From the NCBI RefSeq assembly GCF_004137355.1, contig NZ_SDVB01000425.1:1-54240 (forward strand): a stretch of 54,240 nt of DNA. The letters are read 5' to 3'. Numbering within the stretch: the stretch's first letter is position 1; every line of letters starts with the position of its first letter. Below are positions 7,992 to 18,387 of the stretch, piece by piece. The position numbers and the translations under genes were made by a program. This DNA comes from Ciceribacter ferrooxidans. GTDB lineage: Bacteria > Pseudomonadota > Alphaproteobacteria > Rhizobiales > Rhizobiaceae. The notes under the pieces are model-generated. The model had not been told where the DNA came from. It made no database searches and saw nothing but the letters and a program-made list of their open reading frames with translations.

Positions 7992-8969
7992 TTACATGCC
8001 GGCTTCCTTGGCGAGGATCTTGAAGCGGGCGACGTCGTCCTTCACACGCTTGTCGAAATCCTTGCCGAGCAGGGTGAATTCGAACAGGCCGCGGGCCTCG
8101 CGCTCCTTGGCGAATTCCGGCGTCTTGCTCATCTTTTCGAAGGCGGAGACCCACCAGTCGTAATCGGCATCGGAAACGTCCTTGCCGACATAGTAGCCAC
8201 GCCAGACCGGCCAGTCGATATCGAAGCCCTGTTCGCGGGCAGTCGGGACGCCGGAGAGCTCGCCGGACAAGCGTTCCGGCGCCATGACGGCGAGGATACG
8301 GACCTTGCCGGCGACATGGTGCTTGCCCATTTCGGCGGCGTCACCGGAGCCGACCTTGATGTGGCCGCCTTCGAGCGCCGTCAGAACCGCACCGCCGCCT
8401 TCGAGCGCGACGTAGCGCATGCTCTTCGGCTCCTGGCCGGCAGCCTTGGCGAGCAGCGAACCCTTCATCCAGTCCTGCGAGCCGACGGCACCGCCGCCGC
8501 CGATGGCGAAGCTGTTCGGGTCGGCCTTGTAGGCTTCGACGAGTTCGCCGAGCGTCTTGTACGGGGACTCGGCGGAGACGACGAGGACGCCGTAGTCGGC
8601 GCCCAGCGCGCCGAGCCAGCGGACGGCGTTTTCGTCATACTTGCCGAACTTGCCCTGCGCGATGAGCAATGCCGAACCGGAGGACGCGGCGGTGATCAGG
8701 TTGCCGTCGGTCCCGCGCTTGCCGATCACGTGGTTGTAGGCGACCGCACCGACGCCACCTTCCATGTAGGTCACGGCCATCGGTGTGGAAATCTCTTTGG
8801 TTTCGAGCAGCGCATTGGCGGCCAGCCGGCAGGTGAGGTCGAAACCGCCGCCCGGCTTGGCGCCGGCGAGGCATTCCGGCTTCGCCGGTTCGGCGAAAGC
8901 GGCCGTACCGGCGGCGAGCGTCACCAGCGCGGCTCCCGCCAGGGTCTTGGTCAGAAAACGGATCATCAT
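7992..8969 (-). CDS. tctC: TctC, periplasmic solute-binding protein
   Basis: The 325-residue protein starts with a classical signal peptide (MMIRFLTKTLAGAALVTLAAG, cleavage near AFA-EPA). It has the TctC/Bug family layout, including CLAGAKPGGGFDLTCR for the carboxylate-binding loop, GSGSALLIAQG-like loops, and a C-terminal helix bundle. It captures a (tri)carboxylate in the periplasm and delivers it to TctAB. The start is placed at the ATG pair 8966-8969, which follows GGGAGAG; the frame is open further upstream but that part is not signal-like. First gene of the tct operon, divergent from tctD with 372 bp between them. Its expression is likely controlled by TctD. Confidence 0.92.
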   Translation of the reverse strand: MMIRFLTKTLAGAALVTLAAGTAAFAEPAKPECLAGAKPGGGFDLTCRLAANALLETKEISTPMAVTYMEGGVGAVAYNHVIGKRGTDGNLITAASSGSALLIAQGKFGKYDENAVRWLGALGADYGVLVVSAESPYKTLGELVEAYKADPNSFAIGGGGAVGSQDWMKGSLLAKAAGQEPKSMRYVALEGGGAVLTALEGGHIKVGSGDAAEMGKHHVAGKVRILAVMAPERLSGELSGVPTAREQGFDIDWPVWRGYYVGKDVSDADYDWWVSAFEKMSKTPEFAKEREARGLFEFTLLGKDFDKRVKDDVARFKILAKEAGM

Positions 8970-9246
8970 CTCTCTCCCATGTGATCTTCGGCGCCCGGCG
9001 ATCCCGTTCTTGTCTCTCGGGACCGTCTTGCGCGGTTCGTCTTGCGGCGCGTCCCTCGTCGCGTGAAGAAGGGGCTCCATGATCGGGGAAGAGAGACCAT
9101 TTGCCTTTGGCCGGCCCGCCCAAAGGGCGTCGCCGCGACGTGGCTCCGCCACAGTCGCATTCGGCAGTCGATCTTTTGAGTGCTCCTCCCCACGCCTGTC
9201 CGACACTCTCTCCCGGATCAGGCAAGTCTGTTTTAGGACGCAAACC

Positions 9247-9281
9247 TGTCACAATGCTGTCACGGGCGTTAAGAAGCGTTA
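9247..9281. promoter_or_regulatory. Direct-repeat cluster in the tctC/tctD divergent promoter
   Basis: TGTCAC occurs at 9247 and 9258 (11-bp period), and GCGTTA follows at 9266 and 9276 (10-bp period). Tandem half-sites about one helical turn apart are the usual target architecture for OmpR/PhoB-type response regulators such as TctD, whose gene starts 60 bp downstream. The function is inferred; no binding data are available here. Confidence 0.45.
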
Positions 9282-9341
9282 GGCATGTGGCCGCGCAACC
9301 CCGTGCTTGATCGCCGGGGCCATCCGTGCCACGCTCAACTC

Positions 9342-10019
9342 ATGCGCATTCTGCTGGTGGAAGATACTCACGATGTCGGTGAAGCGATTGTCCGTCGCTT
9401 CGAGACGATCGGGCATACGGTCGACTGGGAGACCGACGGGCGGGCCGCGTCCGACATCCTCGATTTCACCGAATACGACCTGGTCATCCTCGACGTGATG
9501 CTGCCGGGCCTGGACGGGTTCGCGATTCTGAAGCGGTTGCGCCAGAGCCGCAACGCCGTTCCCGTCCTGGTGCTGACGGCGCGCTCGGAGATCGACGACC
9601 GGGTGAGTGCACTCGACCTCGGCGCCGACGACTATCTCGTCAAGCCCTTCGACTTCCGCGAACTCGAGGCGCGCGCCCGCGTGCTGATGCGCCGGCGCGG
9701 CGGCGGCGAGGCGACCAACATCATCGCCTGCGGCGACATCGTACTCGATCGTGCCAACAGAAGCGTGCGCGTCGGCAAGCGGGAGGTGCAGCTGAAGCGC
9801 CGGGAGATGACGCTGCTCGAAATCCTGGCGACGCGGCCGGGGCGGGTCTTCAGCAAGGACCAGCTTCTCGACCAGCTCTTCGGCTTCGACGAGCCGGCCG
9901 GCCCCAACGCGATCGAGCTTTACGTCGGTCGGCTGCGCAAGAAGCTCGAAGGTGCCCAGGCGCGGATCGTCACGGTCCGCGGCCTCGGTTATCAACTGGT
10001 TGCCGATGTACAGGCCTGA
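9342..10019 (+). CDS. tctD: TctD-like OmpR/PhoB-family response regulator
   Basis: The 225-residue regulator has an N-terminal receiver domain (MRILLVEDT with the acidic pair, phosphoacceptor Asp51 in DLVILDVMLPG, Lys in YLVKPFD). A C-terminal winged-helix DNA-binding domain ends ELYVGRLRKKL and RIVTVRGLGYQL. The frame is open 19 codons upstream, but the ATG at 9342 gives the standard receiver start. It should be phosphorylated by the kinase encoded next and activate tctCBA, which diverges upstream; this matches the known TctDE or BctDE arrangement. It overlaps tctE by 14 bases, indicating translational coupling. Confidence 0.92.
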   Translation: MRILLVEDTHDVGEAIVRRFETIGHTVDWETDGRAASDILDFTEYDLVILDVMLPGLDGFAILKRLRQSRNAVPVLVLTARSEIDDRVSALDLGADDYLVKPFDFRELEARARVLMRRRGGGEATNIIACGDIVLDRANRSVRVGKREVQLKRREMTLLEILATRPGRVFSKDQLLDQLFGFDEPAGPNAIELYVGRLRKKLEGAQARIVTVRGLGYQLVADVQA

Positions 10020-11397
10020 ATCCTCGCTCTTCTCCCGTCTTCTCCTGCGCGTCGCGATCGTTCTGGCGGTCGGCGCGGCGATCCTGATGAGCGCGGCCTG
10101 GCTCTATGTGCGAGCCGCCGCGGATGAGGCCTACGACCGTCTCCTGCAGGGCGCCGCCCTGCAGATGCTCGAAGGGCTGACCGTCGAGGACGGCAAGCTC
10201 GTCGTCAACCTGCCGTCGTCCGCCTTCGAGCTGCTCGGGCTCGCCGGTCGCGATCGCATCTTCTACCGGGTGATCGACCCCGGCGGGCAGACGATGACCG
10301 GCTACGAGGACCTGACCCCAGATGTCGATTTGTCACGCACGAGGCCCGGTCCGGTCCTCCTCAACATGCGCTATCGCGGCGAGCCGTTGCGGGTCATCGT
10401 GGCGGGCAAGGCGATTTCCGATCCCACCACCTCTGGCTGGGCGCACGTCGTGATCGCCCAGACGATCCAGGCACGCCGGGCGCTCGCCTCCGAGCTCAGC
10501 GCGCGCGCGCTCGCACTCGTGGCGGCAATGAGCGGGCTTGCGCTCGCCGGTACGGCGCTCGCGATCCGCTATTCGCTGCGGCCGGTTTCCGCACTCGGCG
10601 AGACCCTCGTCGCCCGCGATCCTCAGGACCTGACGCCGCTCACCGTCGACGTGCCGCGGGAGCTCTCGCCGTTCGTCTCTTCGATCAACCACTTCGTGCG
10701 GCGGCTCGACGAGCGCGTGAAGCTCCTCCAGCGGTTCATCGCCGACAGTGCCCACCAGATCCGCACGCCGCTCACCGCGCTTTCGGCGCAGGTCAGCCTG
10801 ATCGACGAGAGCAACCTGCCCGAAAGCGACCGCCGGCATCTCGAGCGGGTCCGCGACCGCGCCGGTGAGCTCGCCCGCTTCACCAACCAGCTCTTGAACC
10901 ACGCGATGGTCATTCATCGGTTCGATTCCGCCCAGCTCGTGCCGCTCGACCTGACGCGGGTGGCGCGCAAGGCGTTCCGGGCCGCCATCCCGATCACGAT
11001 CGATCCCGATATCGTCGTCTCCTTCGAGGCGCCGGACGAGGATGTCGTGGTACTCGGAGACGAACTCAGCCTGCGGGAAGCGATCGTCAACGTGATCGAC
11101 AACTCGCTTCGCCACGGCACGGTCTCGCGGCTCGAGGTGCGGGTGGTCCATACGCCGGACTTCGGGCTGGTCGAGGTCGAGGACGACGGTCCCGGCATTC
11201 CGGAAGCGGACTGGGGTCAGGTGACGCAGCGGTTCGTCACCTCGAAATCGGGCGAGGGGAGTGCAGGTCTCGGCTTTGCCATTTCCTCGGAGGTGGCCGC
11301 AGCCCTCGGCGGCGAGCTCACCTTCCGGTCGCGGAACGAGGAGCACGGTTTCACCGTGGTGTTGAAATTGCCGCTGCGCGGCCAGGGGAAGTCATGA
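10006..11397 (+). CDS. tctE: TctE-like sensor histidine kinase
   Basis: The 463-residue kinase has two membrane segments (about residues 8-30 and 168-190) flanking a periplasmic domain of about 135 residues resembling the 2CSK_N type. HAMP-like linker, HisKA domain with the phospho-His in SAHQIRTPLTAL (about residue 250), N-box VNVIDNSLRHG, G1 DDGPGIP, and G2 GSAGLGFAI follow in order. It senses a periplasmic signal, probably the carboxylate carried by the tct transporter, and phosphorylates TctD. The start at 10006 (MYRPESS) overlaps the tctD end. Its stop overlaps the next gene by four bases (ATGA), linking kinase synthesis to that of a periplasmic binding protein. Confidence 0.92.
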   Translation: MYRPESSLFSRLLLRVAIVLAVGAAILMSAAWLYVRAAADEAYDRLLQGAALQMLEGLTVEDGKLVVNLPSSAFELLGLAGRDRIFYRVIDPGGQTMTGYEDLTPDVDLSRTRPGPVLLNMRYRGEPLRVIVAGKAISDPTTSGWAHVVIAQTIQARRALASELSARALALVAAMSGLALAGTALAIRYSLRPVSALGETLVARDPQDLTPLTVDVPRELSPFVSSINHFVRRLDERVKLLQRFIADSAHQIRTPLTALSAQVSLIDESNLPESDRRHLERVRDRAGELARFTNQLLNHAMVIHRFDSAQLVPLDLTRVARKAFRAAIPITIDPDIVVSFEAPDEDVVVLGDELSLREAIVNVIDNSLRHGTVSRLEVRVVHTPDFGLVEVEDDGPGIPEADWGQVTQRFVTSKSGEGSAGLGFAISSEVAAALGGELTFRSRNEEHGFTVVLKLPLRGQGKS

Positions 11398-12482
11398 ACC
11401 GTTTCGCCGCCGCCTTCATGGCCGCAATCCTCGCCTGCCTCCCGAATGCCGCGGCCTTCGCCATCGAAGGCGAGCGCGCCGTCTTTCCCGCACCCAATGG
11501 CGAATGGGCGAAGCTCGTCATCCATGGCGCAACCGACCTCAACGCGATCCGCCCGCTGATCCTCGATTTCCAGGAGACGATGCCGGAGGTCACCGTCGAA
11601 TTCACCGATTATGTGACGAACGACCTGTTCCGCGAGGCGGAAGAGGCCTGCCGCGACGGACGCGTCCACGGTGACCTCTGGCTTTCCTCGTCGGTCGACC
11701 AGCTGGTCAAGCTTGCCAATGACGGCTGCGCCCGGCCGCACCGCTCCTTCGTGACGGCGCAGGCTCCCGACTGGGCGAACTGGCGGGAGGAAGTTTACGG
11801 TTTCACCTTCGAGCCTGCGGTCATCGTTTACGACAGCTCACGCGTGCCGACGGAGGATGTCCCGCACACCCACGAAGAGCTCTCCGACCTCCTGCGGCGC
11901 AAGCCGGATCTCTATCGCGGCCGTATCGGCACCTACGATGTGCAGGCCTCCGGCATCGGCTATCTTCTCGCCGTCAACGACGCCCGTCAGGCGCCGACCG
12001 TCTACGGTCGCCTGCTGGAGAGCTTCAGTCGTGCGGAGGCCGTCACCCGCTGCTGCAACAACGAGGTGCTCGGCGAAATCGCGAGCGGCAGGATCCGCAT
12101 TGCCTACAACATTCTCGGGTCCTATGCCTATGCGGCCTATCTGCAGAACCCGAACCTCCGGATCGTCGTGCCGCGTGACTACGCGCTGGTGCTGTCGCGC
12201 GGCGTGATGATCCCGCAGAAGTCTGCCCGTCCTGATCTTGCCGCCCGCTTCCTCGACTATCTGCTGTCCGGCCGGGGCCAGCGCGTTGCCCGCGACAAGG
12301 CCTTCTTCTTTTCCGAGAAGGGGCCTTTGCCCGATGGCGTCGAAGGGCCGCCCGCCCTGATGGAATCGGGCATCGGGCGGCCGATCCGCATAGGACCGGC
12401 GCTTCTCGCCGCGCAGGACAAGGCGCAGCGCGAACGCTTCATCGCCGGCTGGACGAACCTCTTCACCCGACCGGTACACTGA
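11394..12482 (+). CDS. Periplasmic substrate-binding protein coupled to tctDE (putative sensor partner)
   Basis: The 362-residue protein has a signal peptide (MNRFAAAFMAAILACLPNAAA) and the fold of type-2 periplasmic binding proteins of the FbpA/AfuA-like group. Landmarks are LVIHGATDLNAIRPLILDF, GDLWLSSSVDQLV, VYGFTFEPAVIVYDSS, and RGVMIPQKSARPDLAARFLDYLL. It starts inside the last codons of tctE (ATGA overlap) and no transporter membrane subunit follows, so it is unlikely to feed its own ABC transporter. Known parallels are PgtC with PgtAB in Salmonella and HptA with HptRS in Staphylococcus, where a binding protein works with the sensor kinase. A sensory role with TctE is an inference. A hairpin follows the stop. 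Confidence 0.82.
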   Translation: MNRFAAAFMAAILACLPNAAAFAIEGERAVFPAPNGEWAKLVIHGATDLNAIRPLILDFQETMPEVTVEFTDYVTNDLFREAEEACRDGRVHGDLWLSSSVDQLVKLANDGCARPHRSFVTAQAPDWANWREEVYGFTFEPAVIVYDSSRVPTEDVPHTHEELSDLLRRKPDLYRGRIGTYDVQASGIGYLLAVNDARQAPTVYGRLLESFSRAEAVTRCCNNEVLGEIASGRIRIAYNILGSYAYAAYLQNPNLRIVVPRDYALVLSRGVMIPQKSARPDLAARFLDYLLSGRGQRVARDKAFFFSEKGPLPDGVEGPPALMESGIGRPIRIGPALLAAQDKAQRERFIAGWTNLFTRPVH

Positions 12483-12500
12483 GCTTGTCTCTGAAAGGAA

Positions 12501-12523
12501 GATGCCGGCAGGGCGCCGGCATC
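12501..12523. terminator. Hairpin between the convergent tctDE and iolG transcripts
   Basis: GATGCCGGC (12501-12509) pairs with GCCGGCATC (12515-12523) around a five-base loop. It sits in the 69-bp gap between two convergent genes and may act in both directions. U-runs are weak on both sides. Confidence 0.5.
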
Positions 12524-12551
12524 ATCTATCGTATGTCGGCAAGAACCCGCG

Positions 12552-13547
12552 TCAGAGCTCGACGCGCACCACCTTGTTTTCTTTCGCCGACTTCAGCGCC
12601 GCGTCGGCGAGCGCCAGCGCGATCAGCCCGTCTTCGGCCGACGGCGAGGGGGCGGTGCCCTTTTCGAGGCTGTCGATGAAGGCGGAGATTTCCGCCGCAT
12701 AGGCAGCCGTGTAGCGGGTCATGAAGAAGTCGTGCAGCGGCGGGCGGGTATAGCCGTCCTTGGTCGCGACCTCGATCGACACCGGACGCTGGTTCTCCGC
12801 CGAGACGGCGCCGAGCGAGCCGTGAACCTCGATGCGCTGGTCGTAACCGTAGGATGCGCGGCGGGAATTGGAGATGACCGCCTGGCGGCCGCTCTTCGTG
12901 GTCAGGATCAGCGAGGCGCTGTCGTAGTCGCCGAGTTCGCCGATCTTCGGATCGACCAGGACCGAGCCGGTCGCGACCACCGTCTCGATCTCTTCGCCGA
13001 GCAGGAAGCGGGCCATGTCGAAGTCGTGGATCGTCATGTCGCGGAAGATGCCGCCAGACACCTTGATGTATTCGGCCGGCGGGGCGCCCGGATCGCGGCT
13101 GGTGATCGTCACCATCTCGACCTTGCCGATCGTGCCGGCGTCGATCTCCCGGCGCACCGCCTGGAAATGCGGGTCGAAGCGGCGGTTGAAGCCGAGCATC
13201 ACCTTGGCGCCGGTCTGCCGCACGGTTTCGAGGCATGCCCGGGCGCGGGCGACGTCGAGATCGATCGGCTTTTCGCAGAAGATCGCCTTGCCGGCCTTCG
13301 CGAAGCGCTCGATGAGGTCGGCATGGGTGTTCGTCGGCGTGCAGATGACGACCGCGTCGATGTCCTTGTCGGCCTCGATCTCGTCGATCGTCCTGACGGC
13401 GCAGCCGGCAGCGGAGGCGATGGCATTCGCCGCTTCGGGGAAGGCATCGGCGACAGCCACCAGCTTCGCCCGCTTGTCCTCGGCGATCGCCTTTGCGTGC
13501 ACCTTGCCGATTCGTCCCGCGCCAAGAAGCGCCAGTCTCGTTACCAT
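12552..13547 (-). CDS. iolG: Inositol 2-dehydrogenase (Gfo/Idh/MocA family)
   Basis: The 331-residue enzyme has an N-terminal Rossmann domain (LALLGAGRIGKVHAKAIA). The family motif CEKPIDLD (catalytic Lys) follows, then a C-terminal domain with SGGIFRDMTIHDFDMARFL, which holds the conserved D-x3-H pair of inositol dehydrogenases. It oxidises myo-inositol to scyllo-inosose (2-keto-myo-inositol) with NAD+, the first step of inositol catabolism. The start at 13547 follows a GGAGG. It diverges from iolR, and an exact IolR-type palindrome lies in the 164-bp gap, so it is probably repressed by IolR. In S. meliloti the equivalent idhA is unlinked on pSymB; here it adjoins the operon. Confidence 0.92.
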   Translation of the reverse strand: MVTRLALLGAGRIGKVHAKAIAEDKRAKLVAVADAFPEAANAIASAAGCAVRTIDEIEADKDIDAVVICTPTNTHADLIERFAKAGKAIFCEKPIDLDVARARACLETVRQTGAKVMLGFNRRFDPHFQAVRREIDAGTIGKVEMVTITSRDPGAPPAEYIKVSGGIFRDMTIHDFDMARFLLGEEIETVVATGSVLVDPKIGELGDYDSASLILTTKSGRQAVISNSRRASYGYDQRIEVHGSLGAVSAENQRPVSIEVATKDGYTRPPLHDFFMTRYTAAYAAEISAFIDSLEKGTAPSPSAEDGLIALALADAALKSAKENKVVRVEL

Positions 13548-13643
13548 CTTGCTTTCCTCCCTGCGCCGCGTCCTATAGGCGGGCGGCATCGCTGACCTGC
13601 GGAGAGATTCCGGGGCGTTCGGGTGCCGCCGAAATCTTCATTT

Positions 13644-13657
13644 GGAATATACGTTCC
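13644..13657. promoter_or_regulatory. IolR operator, GGAA-N6-TTCC
   Basis: GGAATATACGTTCC is an exact match to the palindrome GGAA-N6-TTCC that S. meliloti IolR is known to bind. It lies between the divergent iolG (97 bp from its start) and iolR (55 bp from its start), so one site can repress both, including iolR itself. Confidence 0.85.
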
Positions 13658-13711
13658 ATTTTGCTAGATTGCGACATCGTTTATGTCAATAGGCTTATGG
13701 GAAGGATGACG

Positions 13712-14530
13712 ATGGCAGAGATCGGCGCGCCGACGAGCATCAAGGGCTTCGAGGAGAGGCTCCTGCAGGTCTCCGAAAAATTGCCGAAGCGGTTGCGGCA
13801 ATGTGCCGATTACGTCGCCTCCAACAAGGACCGCATCGCCGTTTCGACGGTTGCCGAGATGGCAGAAGGCGCCGGCGTGCAGCCGTCGGCCTTCATGCGC
13901 TTCTGCCAGATCCTCGGCTTTTCCGGCTTCTCCGAGATGCAGAAGCTCTTCCGCGAGTCCTATGTCGGCGGCTGGCCGGACTATTCGACCAGGCTTCACC
14001 ACCTGCGTGAGAAGGCCGAAGGCAGCCCCTCGGCGCTGCTCGCCGAATTCGTCGAGGCGGGCCGCACCTCGCTCGAAGGCCTGCTGAAGACGGTCGATCC
14101 TGTGGCCCTCGAAGAGGCGGTGAAGACGCTCGCCGCCGCCGAGATGGTTCATATCATCGGCATGCGCCGCTCCTTCCCGGTCGCGAGCTACATGGCCTAT
14201 GCCTTCGAGAAGATGGGCGTCCCGGCCATGCTCCACAGCGCCGTCGGCAAACTCGACAACCGCCACGCGGTCCGCCCTGGCGACGCCCTGCTCGCCGTGA
14301 CCTTCGCACCTTATTCCGCCGAAACGCTAGACATTGTCGAAGCGGTTTCGGCGCGGGGCATTCCGGTGGTGGCGATCACCGACACTATCGTCAGCCCACT
14401 GCGGAAATTCAATGCCCAGACCCTGCTCGTCTCCGAAGTCGACTTCGGCGCCTTCCGCTCGCTTTCGGCCACGCTCTGCCTTGCCATCACGCTCTCGGTC
14501 GCGGTTGGAACGGCTCGGCAAGAAAATTGA
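13712..14530 (+). CDS. iolR: RpiR/MurR-family repressor of inositol genes
   Basis: The 272-residue regulator has an N-terminal RpiR helix-turn-helix (LPKRLRQCADYVASN, then VSTVAEMAEGAGVQPSAFMRFCQILGFSGFSEMQ). A C-terminal SIS sugar-phosphate isomerase-like domain follows (MVHIIGMRRSFPVASYMA, GDALLAVTFAPYSAETLD). Homologues in S. meliloti repress iol genes and are relieved by the pathway intermediate 2-keto-5-deoxy-D-gluconate 6-phosphate. The start is placed at 13712 because GGGAAGG lies eight bases upstream; alternatives at 13697 and 13706 would add five or two residues but lack proper spacing. Operator sites stand before this gene, near iolC, and before ibpA. Confidence 0.93.
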   Translation: MAEIGAPTSIKGFEERLLQVSEKLPKRLRQCADYVASNKDRIAVSTVAEMAEGAGVQPSAFMRFCQILGFSGFSEMQKLFRESYVGGWPDYSTRLHHLREKAEGSPSALLAEFVEAGRTSLEGLLKTVDPVALEEAVKTLAAAEMVHIIGMRRSFPVASYMAYAFEKMGVPAMLHSAVGKLDNRHAVRPGDALLAVTFAPYSAETLDIVEAVSARGIPVVAITDTIVSPLRKFNAQTLLVSEVDFGAFRSLSATLCLAITLSVAVGTARQEN

Positions 14531-14540
14531 ATATCTGTGT

Positions 14541-14570
14541 TGAAATTTCCAAAAATGGAATATAAAGTTC
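14541..14570 (+). promoter_or_regulatory. Degenerate IolR-like site upstream of iolC
   Basis: This AT-rich patch holds GGAATATAAAGTTC (14557-14570), which matches the first 8 bases of the exact operator at 13644 but has an imperfect right half. An overlapping TTCC-N6-GGAA (14547-14560) is in the opposite half-site order. A site before iolC is expected from S. meliloti, where IolR binds upstream of iolC. Confidence 0.5.
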
Positions 14571-14654
14571 AAAACCTGTAAGGCAGCGGACTGGCGGGGA
14601 GCGCTGCGAGAACGACAGGCGATCCGCATCGCCTGCAAACAGGGAGGCAGGCTT

Positions 14655-16564
14655 TTGACATCACTCGATCTGATCACGATCGGCCGTTCGTCGGTCGATC
14701 TCTACGGGGTGCAGGTCGGCGGCCGGCTCGAGGACATGGCCTCCTTCAACAAGTATATCGGTGGCTCGCCGACCAACATCGCCGCCGGTACGGCAAGGCT
14801 CGGCCTCAAGTCGGCGCTTCTGACCCGCGTCGGCGACGAGCACATGGGCCGCTTCATCCGCGAGCAACTGGTCCGCGAAGGCGTCGACGTGCGCGGCGTG
14901 AAGACCGATCCCGAGCGTCTCACGGCGCTCGTCATCCTCGGCATCCGCGACCAGGACCAGTTTCCGCTGATCTTCTACCGCGAGAACTGCGCCGACATGG
15001 CGCTTTGCGAGGACGACGTCGACCCGGCCTTCATCGCCGACGCGCGCTGCGTCTGCGCGACCGGCACGCATCTCTCCCATCCGAACACCGAGAAGGCGGT
15101 CCTCAAGGCGCTCGGGCTCGCACGCGAGAACGGCGCGAGGACCGCGATCGATATCGACTACCGGCCGAACCTGTGGGGCCTTGCCGGCCACGGCGCCGGC
15201 GAGAGCCGCTACATCGAATCGGGAGCCGTCACCGCCAAGCTGCAGTCGACGCTGCCGCTCTTCGACCTGATCGTCGGCACGGAAGAGGAATTCCATATCG
15301 CCGGCGGCTCGACCGACACACTGGAGGCTCTGCGGGCCGTGCGTCGCATCACGCCGGCGACGCTCGTCTGCAAGCGCGGCCCGATGGGGGCGGTGGTTTT
15401 CGAGGGCGAGATTCCCGACAGTCTCGACGCCGGCCAGAAGGGGCCCGGCTTCCCGATCGAGGTCTTCAACGTGCTCGGCGCCGGCGACGGCTTCATGTCG
15501 GGCCTCCTGAAGGGCTGGCTGACCGGCGAGGACTGGCCGACGAGCCTCAAATACGCCAATGCCTGCGGCGCCTTCGCCGTCTCCCGCCACGGCTGCACGC
15601 CGGCCTATCCGAGCTGGGAGGAACTCCAGTATTTCTTCGAGCAGGGCATCCGCAACAAAGCGCTGCGCAAGGATGCCGCCCTCGAGCAGGTGCACTGGTC
15701 GACGAACCGCAAGACGGACTGGCCGGTCATGCGCGTCTTCGCCTTCGACCACCGCATGCAGCTCGAAGCCATGGCCGAAGAAGCGAGTGCGGCGCCGGAA
15801 CGCATCGGCGCCTTCAAGGAACTCTGCCTGAAGGCGGCTCAGCAGGTTGCGGGAGGCGGCAGCGGCTACGGCATTCTCTGCGACGGCCGGCTCGGTCGCG
15901 ACACGCTCTACCGCGCCGCCGGCTCTGGCCTCTGGATCGGCCGCCCCGTCGAATGGCCGGGCTCCCGGCCCCTGACGCTGGAGCCGGAGATCGGTCCCGA
16001 TTTCGGCGGCCTTTGCGAATGGCCGGTCGAGCACGTCGTCAAGGTGCTCTGTTTCTACCATCCCGACGACCCACCGGAGCTCAGGGCGAACCAGGAAGAG
16101 ACGGTGGCAAGGCTCTTCGCCGCGGCCCGACGCAACCGGCTCGAAATGCTGCTCGAGGTCATCCCCTCCAAGGTCGGCCCGACGGATGACGATACGGTCG
16201 CCAAGATCATCGATCGCTTCTATGAGATCGGCATCTATCCCGACTGGTGGAAGCTGGAGCCGATGAAGACCGAAGCCTCCTGGGCCAATGCCTGCGAGGC
16301 GGTGCGGCGCAACGACCCCTATGCCCGCGGCATCGTGGTGCTTGGGCTCGATGCTCCGGCCGCCGAGCTGGAGGAGAGCTTCGCGCTTGCCGCCGGCTTC
16401 GATCTGGTCAAGGGTTTTGCCGTCGGGCGTACGATCTTCGGCGATGCCGCCCGCAACTGGCTTTCCGGCGCGATCACCGACGCCGAAGCGGTCGAGGAGA
16501 TGGCGGGACGTTACAGCAGTCTTTGCGCGGTCTGGGACAAGGCGCGCGCCAAGGGAGGAAAGGC

Positions 16565-16568
<4 letters not shown>
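14655..16568 (+). CDS. iolC: 5-dehydro-2-deoxygluconokinase fused to DUF2090
   Basis: Residues 1-320 form a PfkB/ribokinase-type kinase: N-terminal LDLITIGRSSVDLYG, KYIGGSPTNIAAGTARLG, and the catalytic VLGAGDGFMSGLL anion-hole motif. Residues about 330-635 form a DUF2090 aldolase-like TIM barrel (VFAFDHRMQLEAMA, GYGILCDGRLGRDTLY). IolC phosphorylates 5-dehydro-2-deoxy-D-gluconate; the fused domain could cleave the product, since no separate iolJ is seen, but that is inference. The two-domain 637-residue form is common in proteobacteria. The start codon is TTG, seven bases after AGGGAGG. The end overlaps iolD by four bases. Confidence 0.94.
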
Positions 16569-18385
<1,817 letters not shown>

Positions 18386-18387
18386 AC

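Noticed and set aside
16247-16564. A 106-codon N-terminal extension of IolD inside iolC
   Set aside because: It overlaps the conserved DUF2090 domain in another frame and is Arg-rich; the ATG at 16565 has a Shine-Dalgarno and a standard IolD N-terminus.
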